Of a DNA stretch of 64,000 nucleotides, positions 7,517 to 16,367 are shown piece after piece. Numbering within the stretch: position 1 is the stretch's first letter; the number at the start of each line of letters is the position of its first letter. The position numbers and the translations under genes are program-made. Source of the stretch: Pseudomonas viridiflava (GTDB taxonomy: Bacteria; Pseudomonadota; Gammaproteobacteria; Pseudomonadales; Pseudomonadaceae). The notes beneath the pieces were generated by a model. That model was given only the letters and a program-made list of their open reading frames with translations. It did not search any database and was not told the DNA's origin. The DNA is taken from contig NZ_UUPU01000001.1 of the NCBI RefSeq assembly GCF_900591205.1, positions 496,001-560,000 of the forward strand. The letters are read 5' to 3'.

Positions 7517-9145
7517 ATGATACTACGCAAGCTAAACCTTGCTCCACGCTCAGCTCTGTGCTTTGGCTTCTTTTGCCTGATGATTATTGCGCTAGGGATC
7601 ATCGCCTTAAAGCAGGCGTCAAGCTTGAAGGACTCTGAAAGCTTCGTTGAAACGAATGTGGTACCCAGCATATCTATACTTGGCGTAATTGACAGAGAGT
7701 TCGTAAGCATCAGGGGTAGCAACGCAAGATTGCGCAATCCTGTAGAGCCCGAAAGCCGAAAGACCCAAGCTTTAGAAGAATTGAAGAAGGCCAGAGTTAA
7801 TATCCAGAATTCGCTGTCGAATTTGCATCCGCTAATCGTAACCCCGATGGGCAAGCAGAAAATTGATGAGCTTTCAAAAAGCCTTGCAAAATATCAAGTG
7901 GTACAAGATCAATACTTGTCTCTAATTTCTTCGGGCAATTTAGATGAGGCAGTCAAGCTCTCCAACGAGTCAATGAAACAATCTGCTGACGCTGTTGAGA
8001 GCGATATCAAAGGAATAATAGATGTTAATAACAACAAAGCTAAACGTGCCGGGGAGGAGGCGAGTCAAACCTATGAACAAGCTAAGTTGATCGTTGGTAG
8101 TTTTATATTGGCCAGTACATTTGCCGCTATTGCACTAGCTCTGATGTACACCCGAAGTATTACCAACCCAATCAGTCAATCACTAGCCATTGCCGAGCGC
8201 ATTGCTAAAAACGATCTCACTGGAGTTATTGAAGCTCAAGGGCACGATGAGGTGGCCAGGCTTATGCGGGCTTTAAGCGTAATGCAGCACGGTCTACGAA
8301 ATACCCTTTCTTTGATATCTGATTCCTCCAACCAGTTGGCGTCGACTTCTGAAGAAATGCACGCTGTCACCGAAGACGCAAATAAAGGCATGCTGCGTCA
8401 AAATAACGAAGTCGAAATGGCAGCGACTGCCGTCACTGAGATGAGTGCAGCTGTAGAAGAAGTAGCTAGAAATGCCTCACAAGCCTCTGAAGCAGCTAAT
8501 CGATCCAACTCCGCCGCGTTGGCTGGTCGTGCACGTGTTGACGAAACCGTGCAGGCCATAAGCATAATGGTTGCAAATGTTGAAGATGCCTCCCAAGAGG
8601 TACAAGGGCTCGCAGTAATGGCCACCGACATCAGCAAAGTTTTGGATGTGATACGCGCTATCGCCGAACAGACCAATCTTCTTGCGTTGAATGCGGCTAT
8701 CGAAGCCGCTCGTGCCGGTGAGGCGGGTCGAGGCTTCGCAGTAGTCGCTGATGAAGTCCGAGCTTTAGCTCATCGTACTCAGCAATCAACCAGTGAAATT
8801 GAGCAGATGATCAGCTCAATTCAAAAAGGCACTGGATCTGCCGTATCTGCAATGACTCACACGAACACCCAGGCCCAGAAAACGCTAGACACTGCTCATG
8901 GCGCGGGTTCCGCGTTGGTGGAGATTACCGAATCTATCGACAATATTACTGAGCGCAACGTCCTGATTGCGACCGCATCGGAAGAGCAGGCTCAGGTTGC
9001 AAGGGAGGTAGATCGCAGCCTGGTGAGTATCCGTGATCTTTCAAATCAAGCGGCAGAAGGGTCAAGTCAGACAGCTATTGCGACGTCCGAACTCACAAAA
9101 CTAGCGGTCGAATTGAACAGGCTGGTCAAGCAATTTCAAATGTAG
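7517..9145 (+). CDS. methyl-accepting chemotaxis protein (4-helix-bundle ligand domain)
   Basis: A 543-residue chemoreceptor. A first membrane helix (residues ~12-30) is followed by a periplasmic four-helix-bundle domain of ~155 residues rich in [19 protein letters not shown] helices. A second membrane helix (~190-212) and a HAMP domain starting [11 protein letters not shown] come next. The long cytoplasmic coiled coil carries the near-invariant tip around residues 378-414 ([20 protein letters not shown]). It binds CheW/CheA at the tip and signals to the flagellar motor; the ligand is unknown. The ATG at 7517 follows CGAGG and starts just before the first membrane helix, so it is chosen over the in-frame start at 7472. 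No CheB/CheR pentapeptide tail is seen (ends KQFQM). Confidence 0.95.
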   Translation: MILRKLNLAPRSALCFGFFCLMIIALGIIALKQASSLKDSESFVETNVVPSISILGVIDREFVSIRGSNARLRNPVEPESRKTQALEELKKARVNIQNSLSNLHPLIVTPMGKQKIDELSKSLAKYQVVQDQYLSLISSGNLDEAVKLSNESMKQSADAVESDIKGIIDVNNNKAKRAGEEASQTYEQAKLIVGSFILASTFAAIALALMYTRSITNPISQSLAIAERIAKNDLTGVIEAQGHDEVARLMRALSVMQHGLRNTLSLISDSSNQLASTSEEMHAVTEDANKGMLRQNNEVEMAATAVTEMSAAVEEVARNASQASEAANRSNSAALAGRARVDETVQAISIMVANVEDASQEVQGLAVMATDISKVLDVIRAIAEQTNLLALNAAIEAARAGEAGRGFAVVADEVRALAHRTQQSTSEIEQMISSIQKGTGSAVSAMTHTNTQAQKTLDTAHGAGSALVEITESIDNITERNVLIATASEEQAQVAREVDRSLVSIRDLSNQAAEGSSQTAIATSELTKLAVELNRLVKQFQM

Positions 9146-9474
9146 TGCTAGCCCTCCTTACTGGATGGTTGCATGTATAAACTATCAATTTTTATCAGGC
9201 AGTTCGCAACTCTCAAGTGGGATTTAAGTGCTCCGGGCCTGCGGAGCACCGGTAGCTCGACTCTTTGATATCCGCCAGGGGATTGCCATTCTGGTGTAGT
9301 AGAACGTATCTAGGATTGATGAGCAGGCTGAGTTGGAGGATCGCTGGAATCACTCACGCAGAGAGCTACTGTGTGTCGCAATCGGCGTCTTATTGAACGC
9401 GGTCGTACAAATTGCGTGCACAGCGATTTCTGAGAATCAGAGGCCCGCGCATTCCAGATATCTGTTAGCCGACC
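9146..9474. other. intergenic stretch with an 8-bp hairpin
   Basis: No gene is seen. A perfect hairpin GTGCTCCG-N6-CGGAGCAC lies at 9228-9249, ~80 bp after the chemoreceptor stop. It lacks a U-run and may be a weak terminator between the convergent chemoreceptor and chrA genes. Confidence 0.4.
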
Positions 9475-10692
9475 TCAAAATACACTGCCAAGTAACCATC
9501 CGAGGAGACCACCACCCAAGACGACCAACCATGGAGGAACCTTCCAGAACATCAAGGCCACAAGAGCTATCAGCGCCAAGCCAAAGTCTGTAGGAGTCAA
9601 TATGGCGCTCGTCCAGACAGGGTTATACAAGGCAGCCAGGAGAAGACCCACAACTGCTGCGTTTACGCCTGAAAGCGCAGCTTGGGCGCGTAAGCTTTTC
9701 CGCAGTTGCTCCCAGAATGGCAACACGCCGATTACGAGCAGGAAAGAAGGAGCAAAAATTGCCAGGACGCACGCGGTAGCCCCGAGCCAACCAGAAGGTT
9801 GGGCATTCATGGACGCGCCAAGAAATGCTGCGAAGGTAAAAAGCGGGCCTGGTACGGCCTGTGCTAAGCCATATCCGGCAAGAAACATGTCATTGGCTAC
9901 CCATCCGTTCGGTACGGTAGCTGACTGAAGCAACGGCAGCACAACGTGTCCACCTCCGAAAACTAATGACCCAGTACGGAAAAAGACGTTTACCACAGCT
10001 AACGCTTGAGAGGGCCACACCTGAACCAGCAATGGCAGGCCAGCTAAAAGGCCGAAGAACAGCAACAACAACACCACGCCGACTTTCCTGCTCACCGATA
10101 TGGGCAAAGACACCGTAGTTTGGCTTTCATCGGTTTTGAAGAGCATCATTCCTATGACAGCGCCGAAGAAAATCACGCCGATCTGCCCCCAGGCATGCGG
10201 CCAAAGCAGTGCAGCATAGGCAGCAAACACTGCGACGGTTATTCGAGGGGCATCAGTGCAAAGACTACGGCCCATTCCCCAGACGGCTTGAGCAACGACA
10301 GCCACCGCGACAATTTTAAGACCATGTAAAAGACCGCTCGGAAGCGCCCCTCCCCACGAGGACATACCCTGAGCGAATAAAACCAGGATTATTGCCGAAG
10401 GCAATGTGAAGCCTGCCCACGCAGCTACTGCTCCAGGAACCCCAGCACGAGATAGTCCTAAACCTATTCCAACTTGGCTACTGGCGGGCCCCGGCAAGAA
10501 CTGGCACAGAGCAATCAAATCCCCATAGCTACGCTCGCTCAGCCATTGGCGTCGAGCGACAAATTCTTCGCGAAAGTAAGCTAGATGTGCAATCGGGCCT
10601 CCGAAGGAGGTGAGCCCTAGGCGCAGAAATACCAGAAAAACCGCCCAAGGGGAGTCAGTCGTGACGGCCTTTACACTACCTTCGGCTGACAA
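9475..10692 (-). CDS. chrA: chromate transporter ChrA
   Basis: A 405-residue membrane protein made of two homologous halves, the long-chain ChrA form. The N-terminal half has the signature RLGLTSFGGPIAHLAYFREEFV and ALCQFLPGPASSQVGIGLG. The second half repeats it as FFRTGSLVFGGGHVVLPLL and YGLAQAVPGPLFTFAAFLG. ChrA exports chromate from the cytoplasm, driven by the membrane potential. The start is a TTG at 10692, nine bases after GGGAG; an in-frame stop just upstream leaves no other start. The gene stands alone without a chrB regulator. It is part of a run of metal and anion stress genes in the island. Confidence 0.93.
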   Translation of the reverse strand: MSAEGSVKAVTTDSPWAVFLVFLRLGLTSFGGPIAHLAYFREEFVARRQWLSERSYGDLIALCQFLPGPASSQVGIGLGLSRAGVPGAVAAWAGFTLPSAIILVLFAQGMSSWGGALPSGLLHGLKIVAVAVVAQAVWGMGRSLCTDAPRITVAVFAAYAALLWPHAWGQIGVIFFGAVIGMMLFKTDESQTTVSLPISVSRKVGVVLLLLFFGLLAGLPLLVQVWPSQALAVVNVFFRTGSLVFGGGHVVLPLLQSATVPNGWVANDMFLAGYGLAQAVPGPLFTFAAFLGASMNAQPSGWLGATACVLAIFAPSFLLVIGVLPFWEQLRKSLRAQAALSGVNAAVVGLLLAALYNPVWTSAILTPTDFGLALIALVALMFWKVPPWLVVLGGGLLGWLLGSVF

Positions 10693-11288
10693 TATTCATC
10701 ACTCCCAAAATGATTGCTGCACAAAACCAAATACTTTGGAGCAAACGGTATATAGGCTCAACGATGGCCTTCCTTAGGCATACGCGGCTAGCCCTGCGAG
10801 TGGATCAGAACTTGGTTTCATAATGATGTACCAACCTCAGCGAAAACCAGTTCAAGCTCTAAGCGGGTCTCGCGAGATGCTTACGGCTTTCACCATTGTC
10901 ACTCGTAACGGAGCCGTACCTGCAAATTAGACTTTGCTCAGAAACCTACTCTTCAGCTACCTCTCTTTCAGCATCAAATGTTCTTGGAACTTGACACTGA
11001 GTCGCGATCAAGGGTGGATTTTCTGTATACTGCAAGCGCTGCATACCCTTGAGCTACAGGAACACCAGCATGACTGTACTCCAAACGATCTACTGGCAGC
11101 CTACGCCGCCTTAGCGCTACGCCCCCTCGCAACAACCTGCTTGCGCTAGCCTCGTTCGCGGATGTGCATCGCTGTACGCCTGGTTTTACACCTTAAGCAC
11201 ACAGCTAAAAATCCTCAAAATTTGAATATGTATCGATTCGCTCGCCGTTCCTTTGGCGTGCGCGATGCTTTGCCTTGGATATTTTCTA
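10693..11288. other. non-coding stretch upstream of chrA and sulP remnant
   Basis: I find no gene I can support. A 15-codon frame starts at an ATG near 11070 (MTVLQTIYWQPTPP then stop). Because the stretch leads into a sulP remnant, 11040-11288 may be the old upstream region of that transporter, perhaps with a leader peptide; this is only an inference. Confidence 0.3.
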
Positions 11289-11401
11289 TGCTGCAAAAAC
11301 TTAGACAAACGTGGTGTTCCAACGTCCGTGGCGACGTGCTCGCGGGGGTGGTGGTCGCACTCGCGCTTAGGAAGGTGAGTTGGCCAGACGGTTACAAATG
11401 A
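11289..11401 (+). pseudogene. N-terminal remnant of a SulP-family anion transporter
   Basis: The ATG at 11289 opens MLQKLRQTWCSNVRGDVLAG and continues VVVALAL. This is the standard N-terminus of SulP sulfate/bicarbonate permeases (…NVRGDVLAGLVVALALIPEAIAFS…). The match stops abruptly after about 27 residues; the frame then runs RKVSWPDGYK into a stop. A full SulP protein has 480-570 residues and ~14 membrane helices, so only the first helix start remains. The break near 11369 marks a deletion or insertion edge. Confidence 0.6.
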
Positions 11402-12206
11402 TCGACATGGCCAATGTATCTGCTACTGGGTGCAGTTGTAGGCGATCAAAATTCGCATTTGGTGAATCGAAACTCATAAATGTTAGCGTTTTCGCCTGCT
11501 TTAAAGCATTTTTTATAGGTTTTCGAGGATTTTTGAGTGAAAACTCAGATTGACAAATAGGCAATTTATTTACCGTTCGTCGGCAATGTCCATTTTATTT
11601 TCACCCCCCCCTCTTGAAAATTTTTAAGCGAGACGGAGTTCTTATATTTGAGAGCAAGAAAAAAGCTGCAGTGGCCCAGGCACCGCTTTTCTCACAGGAT
11701 TTTGCCGGCTTTTACATCTGATATTTACGGCTTCTAGGTCACACAGTTTTGAGGACTGAAGGTGAATTTGAGGTTGGAATGGTGGGTATGGGGGCGGAGG
11801 AGAAATCGCTTTACTTTGCAGCCGCAGGCTGCTGCTTACGCTTTGAGGTCAAACCAATAAGGCTTTTTTGCTGGGATCAGTCCGTCTGAAATTCCACCCG
11901 TCTCGTACAACTGGCGTCTGCAAGCGTCCGTCGCCTTCAATGTTCTAGCAAGACGCACCTGGTGACCTACTGCGCGCTTCGAAAATTCGGATCTGTAAAC
12001 TAAATTTTTGATCTGTAAACCTCGGCGGTTAACACGTTAAAAAATTGGTTTACAGGGTGCACCTGAATTCTGGCCGCGCTTGGGGCTATGTTGCCAATTT
12101 ATGGATGATGCGAGCCCGACATAGGATCCTATGACCCCACTGTCTGATAGCCCGCTCTGGTCTCTTGTCCGTCTAACTCAGAATTCTTGCTATCGAGGAT
12201 TGGCCA
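11402..12206. other. 805-bp non-coding stretch with repeated TCTGTAAAC motif
   Basis: No supportable gene. GATCTGTAAAC occurs twice in direct orientation (11990-12000 and 12010-12020, 20 bp apart), and an inverted copy GGTTTACAG lies at 12047-12055. The stretch 11400-11650 is AT-rich. The motif group precedes the DUF2625 gene by ~150 bp. It could be an operator set or transposase-binding sites at the end of a lost element. Confidence 0.5.
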
Positions 12207-12845
12207 ATGAAAGGCATAGAAGATTTGGTTGAAATTAATGACCCAGCCATGATCTACATACGGGAGATGCTGGAGCAGGCCGACCGCCCCTACGACTTGC
12301 TTCCCCCCTCACCTAAAAACACCAGTGTCCTCGTACAGCTACAGGTAACGACCAAGTCGACTTTGGGCGCTATAGCATTTGAGACTGGCGGGATACTGAT
12401 TGATCATGGCTGGCTTCGTATTCTTGGTTCAGGTCATCAAAAACTCACAAGAACCCTGACGGGGTGGAGCGAGGGACGGGCGCAAGGGCATTTGCTGGTG
12501 GCAGATGACGCGGCAGGTGGATGCTTTTCCATCAACGGCGGCGGCTTGGGTGATGATGTGGGAGCGGTGTACTACTGGGCGCCCGACAATCTGCTTTGGG
12601 AACCATTGGGCATCGGTTATACAGCCTTCTTGGAATGGGCTGTGAGCAATCGTACGGCGGCCTTCTATGAGGGCCTGCGTTGGGAATCCTGGCACGACGA
12701 CATTCAGTGTGTGAGCGGTGATCAGTGCGTGTCTTTCTACCCATTCCTATGGACAAAAGAGGGCTCAGTGGCAACAAGCACGCGCAGGGTTGTCAGCATG
12801 GCTGAACAGTATGATTTGAACTGCACATTAGCCGGCCAGTTGTAG
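12207..12845 (+). CDS. DUF2625 family protein
   Basis: A 212-residue soluble protein. It shows the DUF2625 pattern: an N-terminal helix pair, LQVTTKSTLGAIAFETGGIL, IDHGWLRILGSGHQKL, LLVADDAAGGCFSINGG, VYYWAPDNLLWEPLGIGYTAFLEWA and FYPFLWTKEG before the C-terminus. The molecular function of the family is not known to me. The ATG follows CGAGGAT. The protein seems complete; its stop lies only 15 bp before the group II intron, so the intron landed just behind the gene. Confidence 0.85.
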   Translation: MKGIEDLVEINDPAMIYIREMLEQADRPYDLLPPSPKNTSVLVQLQVTTKSTLGAIAFETGGILIDHGWLRILGSGHQKLTRTLTGWSEGRAQGHLLVADDAAGGCFSINGGGLGDDVGAVYYWAPDNLLWEPLGIGYTAFLEWAVSNRTAAFYEGLRWESWHDDIQCVSGDQCVSFYPFLWTKEGSVATSTRRVVSMAEQYDLNCTLAGQL

Positions 12846-12973
12846 CCACCCGGAGTCAACGTGTGCTGGTAGCGCACAGGCATTTCAAAGTTGATATGTG
12901 TAATTAGCGAACGCTTAGTGCGCCAGTTAAAGCTGGCGGAGGATAGTCGATGAAAGTTCGATACTGGTAAGAA

Positions 12974-14770
12974 ATGGCGAATCAACCAGGCCCCGAGTCA
13001 TGCATGTTGCACCGTGAGGTGCAGGGTGAAGCGTTGACAGGGGAAACCGATGGGCCAGCCATTGAGCCGCGTAATCAGGAATTCGGGATGCCGATGCTGT
13101 TAAGCGAAGCAGAAGGCAATACGGAGCATGGCGTTATACGCCAGTCATGCTCTGATCCCGCGCGGTCGGAGACCCTGTGCACGTCGGGAAGTCCTTCGCA
13201 CGGAAACTGGGAGATCTCAGCCGCGCCCGGTGCGCAAGCACCGGGCGGAGTAGGAAAGGCCAAAAGCCGTAACCCTGCTGCCTACGTCGCTGAGAAGTCG
13301 GATACGTCCGTAGTACCTGAGAAGCCATCGAACAAGGGGCCAAGCCCTGCGGAGATGGTGGAGGAAAGGGACGTAGCCAAGGGAAACACCGACACGCCCC
13401 CCGCGCCCCGGACACAGAGCCGGATCAGTTGCGCGTCGATGGGGCTTGAAGGTGTACGTGAAGCAGCCCGAAGGAACAAGGGTATGCAGTTCACGGCTTT
13501 GCTGCACCACATCACACCGCAGTTATTGGCGCAGAGTTTCTATGCCCTGCGCCGCGATGCAGCGGTAGGCGTGGACGGCATGTCGTGGCGGGAATACGAG
13601 GAAGGTCTTCTCCAGCGGGTAACCGATTTGCACGCAAGGCTCCACGGTGGAGCCTATCGAGCAACGCCATCGCGGCGGGTCTACATTCCCAAAGCCGATG
13701 GCAGGCAACGCCCGTTGGGCATTGCCTCTCTGGAGGACAAGATCGTACAGCAGGCAGTCGTTACCGTTCTGAATGCGATCTATGAAGAGGACTTTCTGGG
13801 ATTCTCGTATGGGTTTCGGCCGGGACGTAGCCAGCACGATGCGCTGGATGCGTTGACGGTCGCTCTGAAGGGCCAGAAGGTGAACTGGATATTGGATGCG
13901 GATATCACGTCGTTCTTTGATGAGATCGACCATGAATGGATGCTGATGTTTCTGGGACACCGAATTGCAGACCGGCGCCTGCTCGGGCTTATCTGCAAAT
14001 GGCTTCAGGCGGGTGTTATGGAAGATGGCCGTAGGGTGGCTGCGACCAAGGGGACTCCCCAAGGTGCAGTGATATCGCCGTTGCTGGCAAATATCTATCT
14101 TCACTACGTGCTGGATCTGTGGGCAGGGCAGTGGCGTGAGCGCCACGCCCGTGGTGATGTGATTGTTGTGCGTTACGCGGACGACAGTGTGGTGGGTTTC
14201 AGGTTGAAGTCGCAGGCCCAGAGATTCTTGGAGCAATTACGAGAACGACTGGCCCGGTTCGGTCTATCGCTCAATGCTTCTAAGACACGGCTGATTGAGT
14301 TTGGTCGTTTCGCTGCGAGAAATCGTAGAGATCGAGGCTTGGGTAGGCCGGAGACGTTTGATTTCCTGGGCTTCACACACTGTTGTAGTTCCAACAGAAA
14401 CGGTGGGTTTCAAATACTGCGTCTGACGGTCAAGAAGCGAATGCGTGCAACGCTGCTGGCTATTCGGGATGAGCTGAAGCGCCGACGTCATGAACCCATC
14501 CGGGTTCAAGGGCAATGGCTGACTCGGGTGGTGAGTGGTTACTTCAATTACCACGCGGTGCCAGGAAATCTGATACGTCTGGGTGGTTTTCGTTCGGCGG
14601 TATGTCGTCTATGGCGGCAAGCCCTCAAACGTCGCAGCCAGCGTAACCGGCTTCAGTGGTCACGCTACGGACGTCTTGCCGACCTCTACATACCTAGACC
14701 CAGAAATGCACATCCGTACCCTGAGGATCGCTTCGCGTCACATACCCGAGGCAGGAGCCGTATGCGGTAG
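12974..14770 (+). CDS. ltrA: group II intron reverse transcriptase/maturase
   Basis: A 598-codon open frame. The reverse transcriptase begins clearly around residue 165 (GMQFTALLHHITPQLLAQSF, then AAVGVDGMSW). It includes RRVYIPKADGRQRPLGI, GFSYGFRPGRSQHDAL, catalytic YADD at 401-404 and a maturase X domain around GYFNYHAVPGN. No C-terminal HNH endonuclease is present. The first ~155 residues have no known domain and are probably a translation of RNA domains I-III; the ATG at 13439 (MGLEGVREAARRNKG) is a likelier start. The stop codon at 14768-14770 lies inside domain V, so coding and ribozyme sequence overlap. Confidence 0.9.
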   Translation: MANQPGPESCMLHREVQGEALTGETDGPAIEPRNQEFGMPMLLSEAEGNTEHGVIRQSCSDPARSETLCTSGSPSHGNWEISAAPGAQAPGGVGKAKSRNPAAYVAEKSDTSVVPEKPSNKGPSPAEMVEERDVAKGNTDTPPAPRTQSRISCASMGLEGVREAARRNKGMQFTALLHHITPQLLAQSFYALRRDAAVGVDGMSWREYEEGLLQRVTDLHARLHGGAYRATPSRRVYIPKADGRQRPLGIASLEDKIVQQAVVTVLNAIYEEDFLGFSYGFRPGRSQHDALDALTVALKGQKVNWILDADITSFFDEIDHEWMLMFLGHRIADRRLLGLICKWLQAGVMEDGRRVAATKGTPQGAVISPLLANIYLHYVLDLWAGQWRERHARGDVIVVRYADDSVVGFRLKSQAQRFLEQLRERLARFGLSLNASKTRLIEFGRFAARNRRDRGLGRPETFDFLGFTHCCSSNRNGGFQILRLTVKKRMRATLLAIRDELKRRRHEPIRVQGQWLTRVVSGYFNYHAVPGNLIRLGGFRSAVCRLWRQALKRRSQRNRLQWSRYGRLADLYIPRPRNAHPYPEDRFASHTRGRSRMR

Positions 14771-14788
14771 TTCCGCACGTACGGATCT
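14755..14788 (+). ncRNA. group II intron catalytic domain V
   Basis: Thirty-four nucleotides beginning GAGCCGTATGCGG, with tip TAGTTC and ending CGTACGGATCT, fold as the standard domain V hairpin: a lower stem, a two-base bulge and a tetraloop-like tip. This is the most conserved part of the ribozyme core. Confidence 0.9.
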
Positions 14789-14827
14789 GTGCGGGGGGTG
14801 GCAGGTAACTGCCATCCCTACCGCGAC

Positions 14828-14986
14828 CGATACACCCGCTTCGCTGAAGTCTTGCATCATCTCCGCGAACTCCATGGGTGTCAGGGGGGGGGCTTTCTTG
14901 TACTGCAAATGACCTCCGATAGCTCAAGCTGTGGAACGCATTGCCATGGGTTAATCTTCCACTGATCTCAAAACGGAATCGAGCTC
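14828..14986 (-). other. 3' flank of the intron; possible small minus-strand frame
   Basis: On the minus strand a GGAGG site at ~14916-14920 precedes a TTG-started frame reading LQYKKAPPLTPMEFAEMMQ and DFSEAGVS up to the intron edge. If the intron is removed in silico the frame continues VDSGWLQLAG to a stop inside the end of the DUF2625 gene. The plus-oriented intron would have split it and could not splice out of its transcript. No family is recognised. Confidence 0.25.
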
Positions 14987-16162
14987 GTGACTAGAAATCC
15001 AGTTGAACGGGCCCTCATGGCACGAGGGGTAGACAGTGCGTTGGCCAGGGGGCTGAGGGAAGAGAAATGGACACTCGCGAAGCTTCAATTACAACGTCCG
15101 GAGAATCTGCTGGAGCTGGGGCTCAGTGAATCGGTCGTGCCCAAGATCCTCGGGAAAGGCAGGCCGCCGATACCACTGAATGTCCTCATCAATACCCTTT
15201 ACGACAATCGCTGGGTTTGCTGTGTCTGTCGAGATCCTGCGCGCCCCGTCATCGTTCACCACATCAAGCCATGGGCGGAAAGTCGTGATCACTCTCCGGC
15301 CAACCTCGCAGTCCTTTGCTCTATCCATCACGGGGAGGCGCACTCCACGCATGCTCTGGAGCTTACGCTCACCGCTGACCGGCTCAATGCAGAAAAGGCG
15401 ATGTGGGAACAGGAAGTGAGTCGGCTCGATCCGCTGGCCATATTCAAAGCCACTCAACTGATGAGTTGCCAGTGGTGGTACTTCAATCACCTCAGGGTTT
15501 TTGAAATCGCTCGGCATGTTGGAGTGGATGTCACTCAGCTCCAGGGATTTCAAGCGGCTATTCGCAATGGGGTCTGTGACGAGGACGGCTACCTTTGCGC
15601 CAGAGAGGGTCTTCTGTACGTCGGTCAGGCTCCCTCGCACAGCCTGTACCGTTACATGAGCGACATGCTGCGGGCCGCCGTGGATCATTGCTGCGTCAGA
15701 AACATTTCGGATGATCTGGATCGGGGCACACTCGATATTCTGGTCACCCCTGGTGACTTGGTGTTCGTACAGGGCTCCTATCATTTCATGGATGTGCCTC
15801 CTGACGGCTCCGGCGCGGACATGGTTCGGGGGCGACGACGCGTCAACAAAGTCGAAATCACGTTTGTCTTCGATAGGAATGAAGGAACGTCCGGCTCAGC
15901 ACGAGCCGAGTGGCTTCTTGGCGTGCACACCTTGGGTTGTCTGTTGCGCGTGAACAAGCTACAGCGAGATCTCAGCGGTGTGCTGCATGTCGGGGCTACC
16001 GTCTTGGCGATTCGCAGCGCTCACGAAGAGTTGAAGACGAGAATGTATGAGATTGGTCTTTATCAAAGCGGCCTAATAGGTCATGAGGATGAGGAATTGG
16101 AAGATTTCGATCCTGGGTACGATGAGGCCGATGATAAAAACGATGATTTACTTCACTCATAG
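14987..16162 (+). CDS. HNH endonuclease-domain protein, 391 aa
   Basis: The N-terminal ~60 residues are helical (RGVDSALARGLREEKWTLAK) and may bind DNA. They are followed by an HNH nuclease module: C78-x2-C81, H91-H92 in VHHIKPW, the asparagine in SPANLAVLC, and C111-x2-H114. The remaining ~270 residues are of unknown type, with a highly acidic tail (HEDEELEDFDPGYDEADDKNDD). HNH modules with a paired zinc-binding knuckle cleave or nick DNA in restriction and phage-defence proteins. The start is a GTG at 14987. It begins 160 bp after the group II intron and is not part of it. It opens the defence-type cluster, with an AbiJ-like gene next on the same strand. Confidence 0.8.
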   Translation: MTRNPVERALMARGVDSALARGLREEKWTLAKLQLQRPENLLELGLSESVVPKILGKGRPPIPLNVLINTLYDNRWVCCVCRDPARPVIVHHIKPWAESRDHSPANLAVLCSIHHGEAHSTHALELTLTADRLNAEKAMWEQEVSRLDPLAIFKATQLMSCQWWYFNHLRVFEIARHVGVDVTQLQGFQAAIRNGVCDEDGYLCAREGLLYVGQAPSHSLYRYMSDMLRAAVDHCCVRNISDDLDRGTLDILVTPGDLVFVQGSYHFMDVPPDGSGADMVRGRRRVNKVEITFVFDRNEGTSGSARAEWLLGVHTLGCLLRVNKLQRDLSGVLHVGATVLAIRSAHEELKTRMYEIGLYQSGLIGHEDEELEDFDPGYDEADDKNDDLLHS

Positions 16163-16176
16163 TTCGGGCATGAGTT

Positions 16177-16218
16177 GAGTCCACGCTTTCGTTGCTTGCG
16201 TCCACGTTTTCGTGGCTT
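16177..16218 (+). repeat. two imperfect 21-bp tandem units
   Basis: Unit 1 GAGTCCACGCTTTCGTTGCTT (16177-16197) is split here as GAGTCCACGC and TTTCGTTGCTT; unit 2 at 16198-16218 differs at four positions. The second unit contains a CCACG-TTTT-CGTGG hairpin. They lie 15 bp after the HNH gene. Confidence 0.6.
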
Positions 16219-16367
16219 GAGTCGATCCGCTGCGCGTTGAACGTATCGGCTCTGGATCACGCCAGGTGTCGAAACCTCTGTCCTATCCTAGGCCCGGAAT
16301 GTCAGGCATTATCGAGCTAGCTCGCTATGGCGATGTGCCAGTGGACTAGGTCAGGCGGAGGTTCAGG

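Larger units (their letters stand above)
12861..14827 (+). mobile_element. group II intron with maturase ORF
   Basis: The 5' boundary is placed at GTGTGC (12861), matching the bacterial GUGYG consensus. The 3' boundary is placed at GCGAC (14827), matching the terminal AY, giving ~1967 nt. A 34-nt domain V lies at 14755-14788, and a domain VI hairpin (GGGGTGGCAG / CTGCCATCCC) follows with a possible branch-point A at 14820, seven bases before the end. The ~500-600 nt before the recognisable reverse-transcriptase domain should hold domains I-III. The intron splices as RNA and retrohomes into DNA. It lies just downstream of the DUF2625 stop. Boundaries are read from consensus only and could be off by several bases. 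Confidence 0.85.

Noticed and set aside
13523..14236. 237-codon minus-strand frame inside the group II intron
   Set aside because: It lies opposite the conserved reverse-transcriptase core and has no independent support.
12974..14770. retron-type reverse transcriptase for the defence cluster
   Set aside because: The protein has a maturase domain and is followed by domains V and VI of a group II intron, so it belongs to the intron.
14987..16162. HNH gene as an intron-encoded homing endonuclease
   Set aside because: It starts 160 bp after the intron 3' end, has its own start and a large unrelated C-terminal part.
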